Below are positions 7,550 to 16,020 of a DNA stretch of 64,000 bases, in pieces (the stretch's first letter is position 1; each line of letters starts with the position of its first letter). The notes under the pieces are model-generated. The model made no database searches, was not told where the DNA came from, and was given only the letters and a program-made list of their open reading frames with translations. Source of the stretch: Acetobacter fabarum (GTDB taxonomy: Bacteria > Pseudomonadota > Alphaproteobacteria > Acetobacterales > Acetobacteraceae); contig NZ_WOTG01000001.1 in assembly GCF_011516925.1 (NCBI RefSeq), forward strand, positions 62,001 through 126,000, in the 5' to 3' direction. Both the position numbers and the translations under genes were made by a program.

Positions 7550-8494
7550 ATGGCCGTTTACGCATTTACTTTTCCCGGGCAAGGCAGCCAGTCCGTTGGC
7601 ATGGGGCAGGAGCTTGCTGAAGCTTTTCCCGCCGCACGTGCAGTTTTTCAGGAAGTTGACGATGCTCTAGGCGAACATCTGTCAAAAACGATTTTTGAAG
7701 GTCCGATAGAAACCCTGACCAGCACCGAAAATGCCCAGCCTGCACTCATGGCTGTTTCCATGGCAGTTCTGCGCGTAATGGAACAGGATGGTGGGCTGGA
7801 TCTGGCGGGCCGCGTAAGCCTGCTTGCCGGGCACTCACTGGGCGAATACGCAGCTCTGGCGGCTGGTCGGGCTTTTGATGTTGCACAGGCAGCCCGGCTG
7901 CTGCGCCTGCGCGGGCAGGCCATGCAACGCGCAGTCCCCGCCGGGGAAGGCGGCATGGCCGCACTTATTGGTGTCACGCTGGCTCAGGCGGAAGAGGTCT
8001 GCACCCGCACGAGTGAGAGCGGCAGCACGGAAATTGCCAACGACAATGGCGGCGGCCAGATTGTAATTTCGGGCAAAATGGCCGGGATTGATGCCGCCAT
8101 TGCCATAGCAAAGGAAATGGGGATCAAGCGTGCGGTCAAACTTCCCGTTTCTGCTCCATTCCATTCCTCGCTCATGAAGCCCGCTGAGGACGCCATGGCC
8201 GAAGCACTGGCCAAGGCAGATATTGCAGCACCGGTTGTGCCCGTGATCGCCAATGTGACCGCAGAACGTGAAACTGATGCAGACACGATTCGCAACAACC
8301 TGGTCCAGCAGGTAACCGGGCGTGTCCGCTGGCGTGAAAGCGTGGCCACAATGACCGGTCTGGGCGTTGATACGTTTGTAGAAATCGGGGCAGGCAAGGT
8401 TCTGTCCGGTCTGGTACGACGCATTGACCCCGAAGTTTCGACCCTTTCCATCGGCACCCCGGCGGATATCGAAACCTTTCTGAAATCCCTCTAA
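7550..8494 (+). CDS. fabD: Malonyl-CoA:ACP transacylase
   Basis: Loads malonyl groups onto ACP for fatty-acid elongation. It has 314 residues from the ATG at 7550, whose protein begins MAVYAFTFPGQGSQS and aligns with the family N-terminus. A further 28 upstream in-frame codons are rejected. GQGSQ (10-14) forms the oxyanion loop. GHSLGE (104-109) carries the nucleophile Ser106. PFHSSLM holds the catalytic histidine. The late VEIGAGKVLSGL motif is also present. It is followed 15 nt later by fabG, then acpP and fabF, a standard type II fatty-acid cluster. Confidence 0.96.
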   Translation: MAVYAFTFPGQGSQSVGMGQELAEAFPAARAVFQEVDDALGEHLSKTIFEGPIETLTSTENAQPALMAVSMAVLRVMEQDGGLDLAGRVSLLAGHSLGEYAALAAGRAFDVAQAARLLRLRGQAMQRAVPAGEGGMAALIGVTLAQAEEVCTRTSESGSTEIANDNGGGQIVISGKMAGIDAAIAIAKEMGIKRAVKLPVSAPFHSSLMKPAEDAMAEALAKADIAAPVVPVIANVTAERETDADTIRNNLVQQVTGRVRWRESVATMTGLGVDTFVEIGAGKVLSGLVRRIDPEVSTLSIGTPADIETFLKSL

Positions 8495-8509
8495 AGCAGG
8501 TTTAACAAC

Positions 8510-9250
8510 ATGTTCCGACTGGATGGAAAAACCGCACTCGTAACAGGTGCTTCCGGTGGCATTGGCAGCGCCATTGCCAAAATACTGCATGCTCAGGGCG
8601 CCAAAGTTGTTCTGTCTGGCACGCGTGAAGCCGTTATTCGCGAACTGGCGGAAGAACTGGGGGAAGGGGCGTTTTATGCCGCTGCCAACCTGAGCGAGCC
8701 ATCAGAAGCAGATGCCCTGATTGCAAAAGCAGAAGAAGTTGCCGGCGCACCGCTGGATATTCTGGTCAACAACGCAGGCCTTACGCGTGACACGCTTGCC
8801 CTGCGCATGAAGGACGAGGACTGGAATCAGGTTCTTAATGTTGATCTGGCAGCCCCATTCCGCCTTTGCCGGGCCACACTTAAGGGTATGCTGCGCCGCC
8901 GGGCAGGCCGCATTGTCAATATTGCCTCTGTTATTGGCACAACCGGCAATGCCGGGCAGGCCAATTATGCCGCAGCCAAGGCTGGCATGGTGGGCATGAG
9001 CAAATCTCTGGCGCAGGAAGCAGGCTCGCGCGGGGTCACGGTCAACGTGGTGGCTCCGGGCTTTATTGTCACCCCCATGACGGACGTGCTGCCAGACGCA
9101 CAGAAGGAAAAGCTCCTGTCCTCCATTCCGCTTGCGCGCCTTGGTCAGCCGGAAGATGTTGCGTCTGCCGTGCTGTATCTGGCATCGGACGAAGCGCGGT
9201 GGGTAACTGGCGCTACACTGCATGTTAACGGCGGCATGGTGATGGCCTGA
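8510..9250 (+). CDS. fabG: 3-oxoacyl-ACP reductase
   Basis: NADPH-dependent reduction of 3-ketoacyl-ACP. It is a 246-residue short-chain dehydrogenase with cofactor motif TGASGGIG (12-19), NNAG (87-90), and the catalytic Ser140, Tyr153 and Lys157 (YAAAK). The C-terminal HVNGGMVMA is typical of FabG. It sits between fabD and acpP, which supports the fatty-acid role over other SDR functions. A hairpin follows the gene. Confidence 0.96.
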   Translation: MFRLDGKTALVTGASGGIGSAIAKILHAQGAKVVLSGTREAVIRELAEELGEGAFYAAANLSEPSEADALIAKAEEVAGAPLDILVNNAGLTRDTLALRMKDEDWNQVLNVDLAAPFRLCRATLKGMLRRRAGRIVNIASVIGTTGNAGQANYAAAKAGMVGMSKSLAQEAGSRGVTVNVVAPGFIVTPMTDVLPDAQKEKLLSSIPLARLGQPEDVASAVLYLASDEARWVTGATLHVNGGMVMA

Positions 9251-9258
9251 GCACACGA

Positions 9259-9299
9259 AAAGCATATGCACCGCTAGAACAGGTGGTGCAAAATGCTTT
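9259..9299 (+). terminator. Stem-loop between fabG and acpP
   Basis: AAGCAT (9260-9265) pairs with ATGCTT (9293-9298), and TGCACC (9267-9272) pairs with GGTGCA (9285-9290). This gives a 12-bp stem with a small internal bulge. There is no clear T-run. It may reduce read-through from fabDG, so that acpP is mainly driven from its own promoter in the 240 bp that follow. That is inference. Confidence 0.45.
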
Positions 9300-9539
9300 A
9301 AGATGTGCCACACATGCAGCGCAACCACGCTGTTTTGGGCTTGCGACAGATGTATTTGTCCGGTTTGCCTTGGCGTGGAGAGATAAAACGTGCTAATCGC
9401 GCGCAACACCTTACTGCTGGACCGGAATGGGGCGGGCATCTACCCACCTGGTTCTCTACCAGCGACAAGGTCCATCGCGGATTAAACACCTGAACAACCT
9501 GCCATTTTCGGCAGGCAGGCATATGGGATAGAAAGACAG

Positions 9540-9779
9540 ATGAGCGAAATCGCTGATAAGGTTAAGAAAATCGTGGTCGAGCATCTCGGCGTCGAGGAAA
9601 GCAAGGTCACTCCGGAAGCGTCTTTCATTGACGATCTGGGCGCTGACAGCCTTGACACCGTTGAGCTGGTGATGGCGTTTGAAGAAGCCTTCAATGTCGA
9701 AATCCCTGAAGATGCCGCTGAAAAAATCACCACGGTGAAAGACGCCATCGACTATATCGAAAAGCAGAAAGCCGCCTGA
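9540..9779 (+). CDS. acpP: Acyl carrier protein
   Basis: 79-residue acidic carrier of growing acyl chains for fatty acids, lipid A and phospholipids. [10 protein letters not shown] contains the Ser37 that takes 4'-phosphopantetheine. The four-helix ACP pattern and very acidic composition are clear. It is preceded by about 290 bp of non-coding DNA, expected to hold a strong promoter, and followed by a perfect hairpin and then fabF. Confidence 0.98.
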   Translation: MSEIADKVKKIVVEHLGVEESKVTPEASFIDDLGADSLDTVELVMAFEEAFNVEIPEDAAEKITTVKDAIDYIEKQKAA

Positions 9780-9811
9780 TTTCAGGCCATCTGCCTTAAA
9801 TTACAGGGTTA

Positions 9812-9837
9812 TGGTCCCTCAGATGGCTGAGGGACCA
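9812..9837 (+). promoter_or_regulatory. Strong acpP-fabF intergenic hairpin overlapping the fabF ribosome-binding site
   Basis: A 10-bp perfect stem (TGGTCCCTCA 9812-9821, TGAGGGACCA 9828-9837) with a 6-nt loop and no T-run. The right arm contains GAGGGA, the only good Shine-Dalgarno sequence for the GTG at 9843. It could protect the 3' end of acpP mRNA, lower fabF translation relative to acpP, or both. Confidence 0.6.
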
Positions 9838-9842
9838 GATAT

Positions 9843-11153
9843 GTGTCGAATGGGGAGCGGGCTGGTTTGTTGCTTTCGGCCGGAATGAATTCTGGACGGA
9901 GACGCGTTGTCGTCACCGGCATGGGCATCGTCGGGCCTCTCGGCCTCGGTGTCGAAAACGTATGGTCACGTCTGATCGCAGGCGAGAGCGGGATTGGTGA
10001 AATCACGCAGTTCGATGCGAGTGATCTACCTGCACAGGTTGCAGGGGAGGTCCCGAACGGACCGCGGGAGGAAGGTAAACTCACGCTATCCGAGTGGGTG
10101 CCAACCAAAGACCAGCGCAAGATGGACCGCTTTATCCATATGGGCTTGGTTGCCGCAACGGAAGCGGTTGAGGATTCCGGCTGGAAACCTCAGACCGAAG
10201 AAGAAAAATGCCGCACCGGTGTTATGATCGGTTCTGGCATTGGCGGCCTGCAAACCATCTATGACGCCTCCATTACCGTGCATGAAGGACGTGCAAAGCG
10301 GCTGTCGCCGTTTTTCATTCCTTCTGCCCTGATCAATCTTGTATCCGGGCACGTTTCCATCAAATACGGTTTTCAGGGGCCCAACCATTCGGTTGTAACC
10401 GCCTGCGCAACCGGGGTTCATGCCATTGGTGACGCAGCCCGTCTGATCATGTTTGGCGATGCTGACGTTATGGTTGCCGGTGGGGCTGAAGCCACGGTTT
10501 GCCCGCTGGGTATTGCCGGGTTCTGCTCTGCGCGCGCCCTTTCCACCGGCTTTAACGCAACACCGCAGCAGGCTTCCCGCCCGTGGGACAAAGACCGTGA
10601 TGGCTTTGTCATGGGCGAAGGCTCGGGCATTGTTGTGCTTGAAGAATATGAGCACGCCAAAGCCCGTGGTGCCAAAATCTATGGTGAAGTCATCGGTTAC
10701 GGCATGTCCGGCGATGCGTACCATATTACGGCACCCTCGGAAGGGCATTACGGTGCTTACCGCGCCATGCGCTCTGCCCTGCAAAGTGCAGGCCTGACCA
10801 CGGCCGACATCAACTACGTGAATGCTCATGGCACCTCGACCATGGCAGATGATCTTGAGTTGGAAGCTGTGGAACGTCTGTTTGGCGATGACGCCAAAAA
10901 GCTGGCCATGTCTTCCACCAAATCTGCTACGGGGCATCTGCTCGGGGCGGCTGGCGCTGTGGAGGCAATTTTCTCCATTCTTGCCATCCGGGATAACGTG
11001 GCACCGCCCACGCTTAACCTGGACAGCCCCTCGCGCGAGAGCGTGATCGACCGCGTGGCGCATACAGCGCAGCAGCGTCCGATCAACATTGCCCTGTCCA
11101 ACAGCTTTGGGTTTGGCGGGACAAATGCCAGCCTGATCGTGCGTGGCGTCTAA
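9843..11153 (+). CDS. fabF: 3-oxoacyl-ACP synthase II
   Basis: Elongating condensing enzyme of fatty-acid synthesis. It has 436 residues from GTG 9843, or 422 from ATG 9885, where the conserved RRVVVTGMGIVGPLG begins. The GTG has GAGGGA upstream, whereas the ATG has no good site. Catalytic Cys188 lies in TACATG (numbering from the GTG). The two histidines are in NAHGTSTMADD and SATGHLLGAAG. The C-terminal NSFGFGGTNAS is the family signature. It overlaps mltG by 11 nt and follows acpP after the hairpin. Confidence 0.96.
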   Translation: MSNGERAGLLLSAGMNSGRRRVVVTGMGIVGPLGLGVENVWSRLIAGESGIGEITQFDASDLPAQVAGEVPNGPREEGKLTLSEWVPTKDQRKMDRFIHMGLVAATEAVEDSGWKPQTEEEKCRTGVMIGSGIGGLQTIYDASITVHEGRAKRLSPFFIPSALINLVSGHVSIKYGFQGPNHSVVTACATGVHAIGDAARLIMFGDADVMVAGGAEATVCPLGIAGFCSARALSTGFNATPQQASRPWDKDRDGFVMGEGSGIVVLEEYEHAKARGAKIYGEVIGYGMSGDAYHITAPSEGHYGAYRAMRSALQSAGLTTADINYVNAHGTSTMADDLELEAVERLFGDDAKKLAMSSTKSATGHLLGAAGAVEAIFSILAIRDNVAPPTLNLDSPSRESVIDRVAHTAQQRPINIALSNSFGFGGTNASLIVRGV

Positions 11154-12177
11154 GCGTAAAAAAACATCTTCTCCTCCTTCCGGCCACAGTAAACTTTCCT
11201 GTTTTCTCAAGTGGTCTGGAGGAGGCGTTTTTGTTCTTGCGGCCGGCATGGGGCTTACCGCCTTTTTAGGCTGGCAAAGCTATACCTGCCCCGGACCGTT
11301 ATCCACTGATCAGGATATTGTGGTCCCGCACGGCAACTATGCCACGACCTTATCTTCCCTACAAAATGCTGGCGTTGTTCCCACAAACTGGTGGAGCGGT
11401 CGCGTTTTTTTAAGTGCTGTTGCCCTGACCCGCCGGGATGGACAACTTCATGCGGCGGAATTGCACTTCCCCGCCTATGCCTCCATTGCACAGACATTAT
11501 GGATTTTGCGGCATGGGAAGCCTGTCCAGCATAAGCTGACCATCCCCGAAGGGCTGACAGCATGGCAGATTCAAGCTCTGGTCCAAGCTGCGCCGTTATT
11601 AACGGGAGATACTCCTCTACCTGAGGAAGGAAGCACTCTCCCGCAGACCTATACGTACCTGCGCAACAGTTCGCGCAAGGACCTGCTGGCCCATATGCAA
11701 ACCAGCATGGCGCAGACATTAAAACAGGTCTGGGCAGAAAGAGAGAGCGGTTTACCGCTTGGCAACCCGCAAGAGCTGGTTACGCTGGCGTCTGTTATTG
11801 AAAAAGAAACAGCCCTGCCAGATGAACGGCCATCGGTCGCCCGTGTCTTTTACAACCGCCTGCAAAAGAACATGAAACTGCAGACGGACCCTACGGTAAT
11901 CTACGCCATAACGCAGGGGAAACCACCGCTGGACCGGCCCTTAACTCACACGGACCTCCAGACGGCCAGCCCTTACAACACCTATGTTTATACTGGCCTG
12001 CCACCGGGGCCGATCTGCTCCCCCGGCAAAGCTGCGCTGGAGGCTGCGGCTCACCCTGCAAAAGGCGATATGCTGTATTTTGTGGCAAATGGAGCGGGCG
12101 GACATAATTTTGCGGCCACGCTGGGTGACCACAACCATAATGTTTTGCTGTTACGCAAACAAAAAACCAGCCACTAA
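11143..12177 (+). CDS. mltG: Endolytic murein transglycosylase MltG (YceG)
   Basis: Inner-membrane enzyme that cuts nascent glycan strands and helps set their length. It has 344 residues from a GTG that overlaps the fabF end by 11 nt. A basic N-terminus and one membrane helix (about 26-46, WSGGGVFVLAAGMGLTAFLG) anchor it. The YceG domain follows, with ASVIEKETALPDERP (catalytic glutamate), VFYNRL and LQTDPTVIYAI, then SPYNTY and GLPPGPICSPG. An fabF-mltG adjacency is common in Proteobacteria. The last codons form part of the terminator of the convergent SYLF gene. Confidence 0.94.
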   Translation: MASKRKKTSSPPSGHSKLSCFLKWSGGGVFVLAAGMGLTAFLGWQSYTCPGPLSTDQDIVVPHGNYATTLSSLQNAGVVPTNWWSGRVFLSAVALTRRDGQLHAAELHFPAYASIAQTLWILRHGKPVQHKLTIPEGLTAWQIQALVQAAPLLTGDTPLPEEGSTLPQTYTYLRNSSRKDLLAHMQTSMAQTLKQVWAERESGLPLGNPQELVTLASVIEKETALPDERPSVARVFYNRLQKNMKLQTDPTVIYAITQGKPPLDRPLTHTDLQTASPYNTYVYTGLPPGPICSPGKAALEAAAHPAKGDMLYFVANGAGGHNFAATLGDHNHNVLLLRKQKTSH

Positions 12178-12202
12178 TACCGCAAGGCGTAAAGTGGCTG
12201 GT
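12161..12202 (-). terminator. Rho-independent terminator of the SYLF gene, inside the mltG 3' end
   Basis: ACCAGCCAC (12166-12174) and GTGGCTGGT (12194-12202) form a 9-bp perfect stem with a 19-nt loop. On the minus strand the stem is followed by six T (the A-run at 12161-12166). It therefore terminates the minus-strand SYLF gene, and its distal arm is made of mltG codons. Confidence 0.75.
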
Positions 12203-12223
12203 GCAATCTGCACAAATATGTTG

Positions 12224-13060
12224 TTAGCGGGAGCCTGAACGGGCAGGGGAAAGGTTTTCCTGCACAATCCCGCCGCTTGGAGCGGTTGCACCCGTGCTGT
12301 CACTATCAATGGCATCCGTTGTCGCGGCTGCACGAGGGGCTGTTGTGGTGGCAGTCTGCGCTCTGCGGGCATAACGCATCAGAATACTGCGCAGGGGGTC
12401 TGCATCCGGGTTGTTCACGCGCATGCTCACAACAATATCTTCCGGGCCAACGCTTTGTTTGTAATACGCCCGGTTTTCATCACTGTTAACAGTCAGTTTG
12501 CTCCCACCGAGGGATGCCCCGGCAAAAACGCCCTGAGACTTCTGTGCCACCAGAATATCCGTATTGCTGGCCCCAGCATTGGAACTGGCAACAGCAGAAC
12601 TCATATTGGCAAAAGAAGCACCCGCATTGGTACCAAACTGGAACTGGCTGTCCAGCAGAGCCTGAAGGCCACGATCCGTCATGATGAAGAAAACGATCTG
12701 GGAACTCTGCACGCCAAACTGGATGCCAAAGGAAGCAGAACTCAGTTTGTAAAAGGCGGGGTCAGACCAGGAACCACGCGCATCTTTTGCCAGCAGCACG
12801 CATTCCCCATGTGCACCGCCAAATGCAATGGACATCCGGAACATGGACGGGCAGACCATAACCGCACGCGCCTTGGCCAGATTGCTCACCAAGGCGCTCT
12901 GGCCGGTTGCGCCCAGAAAAATATCCTGCACAGTCAAGGCTGCTTTATCAACAGTAGCCTGCGCAGTATCCGCTGCCTGCGCACACGCCCCCACGCCGGG
13001 AGCCAGCACGGTTGCGGCCAGAACCAGAGAAACTGAAGACAGCCGTTTAAATAAATGCAT
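12224..13060 (-). CDS. SYLF-domain (Ysc84-type) lipid-binding exported protein
   Basis: 278 residues from ATG 13060, chosen because GGAG lies 9 nt upstream. The in-frame GTG five codons earlier is part of that site. An N-terminal hydrophobic signal (SSVSLVLAATVLAPGVGAC) is followed by AQAAD. The Cys after VGA could be a weak lipobox or simply lie near a signal-peptidase I site. The SYLF/DUF500 domain spans about 50-225: ARAVMVCPSMFRMSIAFGG, GSWSDPAFYKLSSASFGIQFG, and a late LGGSKLTVNSDENRAYY. The Ala/Thr-rich tail looks disordered. SYLF domains bind phosphoinositides in eukaryotes, but the bacterial function is poorly defined. Transcribed alone with its own terminator. Confidence 0.85.
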   Translation of the reverse strand: MHLFKRLSSVSLVLAATVLAPGVGACAQAADTAQATVDKAALTVQDIFLGATGQSALVSNLAKARAVMVCPSMFRMSIAFGGAHGECVLLAKDARGSWSDPAFYKLSSASFGIQFGVQSSQIVFFIMTDRGLQALLDSQFQFGTNAGASFANMSSAVASSNAGASNTDILVAQKSQGVFAGASLGGSKLTVNSDENRAYYKQSVGPEDIVVSMRVNNPDADPLRSILMRYARRAQTATTTAPRAAATTDAIDSDSTGATAPSGGIVQENLSPARSGSR

Positions 13061-13101
13061 TCCGGGTTTCTCCACGATAAGTCCGGTAAATTAGCGTTTA
13101 A

Positions 13102-13115
13102 AAAAGCATGCTTTT
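13102..13115. promoter_or_regulatory. 14-bp perfect palindrome upstream of the SYLF gene
   Basis: AAAAGCATGCTTTT is a perfect palindrome about 40 bp upstream of the SYLF start. It could be an operator in that promoter or a short hairpin at the 3' end of the phosphatase gene that ends at 13149. The sequence does not decide between these. Confidence 0.3.
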
Positions 13116-13148
13116 GTGGCGCGAGAAAGGCCAGTTTTTGTTTTGTTT

Positions 13149-13949
13149 TTATTCCAGCGGAATAGACACAGCCTTGGCCAGTACAGGGCCAATATGCGGG
13201 TTGGCTGCCAGAATGGTCGCCCCACCTGTTAACCCGCCATTTTGCAGGAAGGGGGAAACAACTGCCCCGGCTTCGGCCAGCAGGGGCAGGGCGGCGGCCA
13301 CGTCCCACAGGTTGATAACAATTTCAATGTATCCATCAAGCCGGCCGCTGGCCACATCGGCCAGTGCCAGCGCGCCACACCCGCCAGAACGGGGCATGGT
13401 GCCCAGCTCCATAATGGCATCCATCTTGTCCATGAACACGGGTTTGGGCACGCGGCCACTCCACCCCATTTCGATCATGGAGCGGGCAGGGTCTTTTATG
13501 GGGGAAGCCTTGATGGGCTTCCCGTTCAAAAATGCTCCGTACCCACGTAATGCCGTATAAACCTCGCCCAATGCCGGGGCATCTATAACACCGGCCACGG
13601 GTTCGTCCCCGTCCATCAGGCCGAGGGAAACACACCACCGGCAGCGGCCACGGGCGTAATTGGACGTACCATCAATCGGGTCCACAACCCAGCGCAGGCT
13701 CCCTGTGCGGCTTACGCCACCTTCCTCCCCCTGAAAGCCATCTTCGGGAAAAAGAGCCTGCATGCGCTGTGCAATAAAGGCCTCGACTGCACCATCTGTT
13801 TCCGTCAGCCAGTCCTGTGCGGACTTCAGCTCCCCCTGCGGTCCGCCCGGCGGTGGCCGCATGGACATGGCCAGGCGGGCGGCATCATGCACAACAGCCC
13901 GGGCGGCTTCCAGTCGGTAGGCTAGGGCGGGGCTGGGGAGGGCTGGCAT
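13149..13949 (-). CDS. Inositol-monophosphatase-family phosphatase
   Basis: 266 residues with all family metal-site motifs: GEEGG (74-78), DPIDGTSN (90-97) and the late NLWDVAAALPLLAEAG. The enzyme is a Mg- and Li-sensitive phosphatase. Family members act as inositol monophosphatase (SuhB), histidinol-phosphate phosphatase (HisN) or 3'-phosphoadenosine phosphatase (CysQ). The WVVDPIDGTSNY element and nearby GRCRWCVSLGL do not settle the substrate. It lies near sulfur genes, but a CysQ role would need more than position. It is separated from lpxL by about 175 bp with no evident gene. Confidence 0.85.
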   Translation of the reverse strand: MPALPSPALAYRLEAARAVVHDAARLAMSMRPPPGGPQGELKSAQDWLTETDGAVEAFIAQRMQALFPEDGFQGEEGGVSRTGSLRWVVDPIDGTSNYARGRCRWCVSLGLMDGDEPVAGVIDAPALGEVYTALRGYGAFLNGKPIKASPIKDPARSMIEMGWSGRVPKPVFMDKMDAIMELGTMPRSGGCGALALADVASGRLDGYIEIVINLWDVAAALPLLAEAGAVVSPFLQNGGLTGGATILAANPHIGPVLAKAVSIPLE

Positions 13950-14125
13950 GGAAATGGCTACTCCAACAAAAATTCACATGTAGCCACCATACCGCCAAGC
14001 CCGTGGCAGGGCGACCCGCTTTATGCGCCATCCGTTTGCATGTCTGATATTTTTATAAACAGCTTTTGTGGCGGCCCATCTATGGCAGCAATCACCCGAA
14101 CTGCACGACCTTGCGGCAATACCTC

Positions 14126-15037
14126 TTAACGGTACAGCTCTTTAGCCCAGCGCCTGTGCAACCAGAGCCAGCTTGATGGATTTTTACGGATCCATTCTTC
14201 TAAGCGGTTATTCACCATCTGCACCAGTATCTGCAAATCCTGCCGTTTATCCCCTGTATCGGGGAGTTCCAGAGGCGCTTCCACAACAATACGCAAGCGG
14301 GCAGGCCCCAGACGTTCCACATAACCGGGAATAACCGGGCAGCGGTAACGTAACGCCATGGCGGCAAGGGCTGGGGCTGTCATGCTCGGGCGATTGAAAA
14401 ATGTGGCTTCAATCCCGTCGTTCATTTTCTGGTCCACCAGCATGCCCACACGCCCTCCGCCAGACACATAGGCCAAGGCTCCACGAGCGCCCTTTGCCCC
14501 TTTGGCAAAAAGGGGAACAGGCGTATCGCCCATGGCTTTGTTCCGCAGCGAACGGAGCAGGGCATCAACCAGCGGGTTAGCCGCAGCACGGTAAAACGAT
14601 GCAAAAGGCGTGCCATGCCGCGCCACGGCAGGGGGCAGCATTTCCCAGTTACCAATATGGCCTGATACAAACAGAACAGGCCCACCCCGCAACGCCTGCT
14701 GCGCCAGATGTTCCGCTCCCCGCACCTCAAACCCCGGCCCTGCGGGAGTGTTCTCCTGCAAGGCAGAAAGATGCGGCAGTTCGCCTATGGTCCGGCCCAG
14801 ATTTTCCCACACACCGCGCACAATGCGCTTGTGGTCCTGTTGATCCAGTTCCGGCATGGCCAGTTCCAGATTACGCCTGATAATCCGCGATGTAGGAAGC
14901 CACGGGCCAAGAGCACGGCAAAACAGGCCAAGCAGACTGGAAGAATGGTCAGGCCGCAAACGCTCCAGCAGCCACAGCAGCGCAAATGCTACCCATGCTT
15001 CCAGCCGGTACCGTACGGCCATGCTCCGGGCCTTCAT
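14126..15037 (-). CDS. lpxL: Lipid A late acyltransferase (LpxL/HtrB family)
   Basis: Adds a secondary acyl chain from acyl-ACP to Kdo-lipid A precursor at the inner membrane. It has 303 residues. A hydrophobic N-terminal anchor (about 14-25) is followed by the lysophospholipid-acyltransferase motif HIGNWE at 127-132, a canonical HX4E. RNLELAMPEL and VGMLVDQKMNDG are further family blocks. The start overlaps the lpxK stop by 4 nt (ATGA), showing a shared transcript with lpxK and the DUF374-WaaA fusion. The chain position it acylates cannot be read from sequence. Confidence 0.9.
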   Translation of the reverse strand: MKARSMAVRYRLEAWVAFALLWLLERLRPDHSSSLLGLFCRALGPWLPTSRIIRRNLELAMPELDQQDHKRIVRGVWENLGRTIGELPHLSALQENTPAGPGFEVRGAEHLAQQALRGGPVLFVSGHIGNWEMLPPAVARHGTPFASFYRAAANPLVDALLRSLRNKAMGDTPVPLFAKGAKGARGALAYVSGGGRVGMLVDQKMNDGIEATFFNRPSMTAPALAAMALRYRCPVIPGYVERLGPARLRIVVEAPLELPDTGDKRQDLQILVQMVNNRLEEWIRKNPSSWLWLHRRWAKELYR

Positions 15038-16020
15038 GCCGGGGCGGCCAGAAACATATCCAGCAGGCGTTCAGGCACTGTTGGGTCCTGCCAGACAAGC
15101 CGCACACCGACCTCAGCCACATTTTTACGAAAATCGGGGGGCAGGCGCATGGCATCCTTGGGGGTTGTAACAAGTTGTGCGTCCAGCCCGTTGGCCAATG
15201 CCAGAAGCCGCTCTATATCACGCCGTTTATACGCGTAATGGTCGGGGTAAGGAAGGGCGCGGGCAAGGCTTAAACCAGCCCCTTGCAAACCCTTAAAAAA
15301 CTTCTCCGGCCGGCCTATGCCCGCAAACGCCACACATGGGCGGTGCACAACGCTTGGTGGAATAGCACACTGTTCCAGATCAGCCCATAAAACGGGCAGG
15401 GCAGCCGTATGCTCAACGGCTCCGGTCTGGTCCGCCCCTATCACCAGCAGCGCATCGGCTCGGGCCAGAGCATCCCCGACCCTCTCACGCAGTGGGCCTG
15501 CGGGGAGGATGCGCCCATTCCCAAACCCCACGGCCCCATCAATGACCAGAAGCGAGAAGGTTTTCTGCAAAGACGGGTTTTGAAACCCATCATCCATAAT
15601 CAGGCAATCTGCCCCGGCCTGCACGGCATGGCGTGCGGTAACACTACGGTCCCCACCAACCCAGACAGGGCAATACTCCGCCAGCAATAACGGCTCATCT
15701 CCCACCTGCCGCGCAGTGTGCCGGGCAGGGTTAACCCGGATGCCATTGGCCTCACGCCCACCGTAACCACGCGTCAACACATGCGGGTTACGCCCCCGCG
15801 CGCTCAGGCGCTGCACCAGATCAATAACCACCGTGGTTTTGCCCACGCCCCCCACACTCACATTGCCGCAGCACAGGACCGGCACGGGAGCCTGCCAGCC
15901 CGGCCTGCGCATTCTGCGGCGCGCAATACCCGCAACACCCCAAGCCAGGGGCGCGAGCAGCGTGGGCCAGAAGCGGGCCTGAGGATTGCCCCAGAATGCA
16001 GGAGGGGTCAGCCTTACCAT
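15034..16020 (-). CDS. lpxK: Tetraacyldisaccharide 4'-kinase
   Basis: Phosphorylates the 4' position of the lipid A disaccharide, giving lipid IVA. It has 328 residues. The Walker A motif VGGVGKTT lies at 56-63 within CGNVSVGGVGKT. The following LTRGYGGR and the DDGFQNPSL block (catalytic Asp and Walker B region) are typical. It overlaps lpxL by 4 nt downstream and the WaaA fusion by 7 nt upstream. Most of these enzymes have an N-terminal membrane-associated segment, and the hydrophobic run around residues 20-32 fits that. Confidence 0.95.
   Translation of the reverse strand: MVRLTPPAFWGNPQARFWPTLLAPLAWGVAGIARRRMRRPGWQAPVPVLCCGNVSVGGVGKTTVVIDLVQRLSARGRNPHVLTRGYGGREANGIRVNPARHTARQVGDEPLLLAEYCPVWVGGDRSVTARHAVQAGADCLIMDDGFQNPSLQKTFSLLVIDGAVGFGNGRILPAGPLRERVGDALARADALLVIGADQTGAVEHTAALPVLWADLEQCAIPPSVVHRPCVAFAGIGRPEKFFKGLQGAGLSLARALPYPDHYAYKRRDIERLLALANGLDAQLVTTPKDAMRLPPDFRKNVAEVGVRLVWQDPTVPERLLDMFLAAPA

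Noticed and set aside
9251-9539. Promoter -35/-10 elements for acpP
   Set aside because: Several TTG-containing hexamers occur but none has a convincing partner at 16-18 bp spacing. I cannot choose one.
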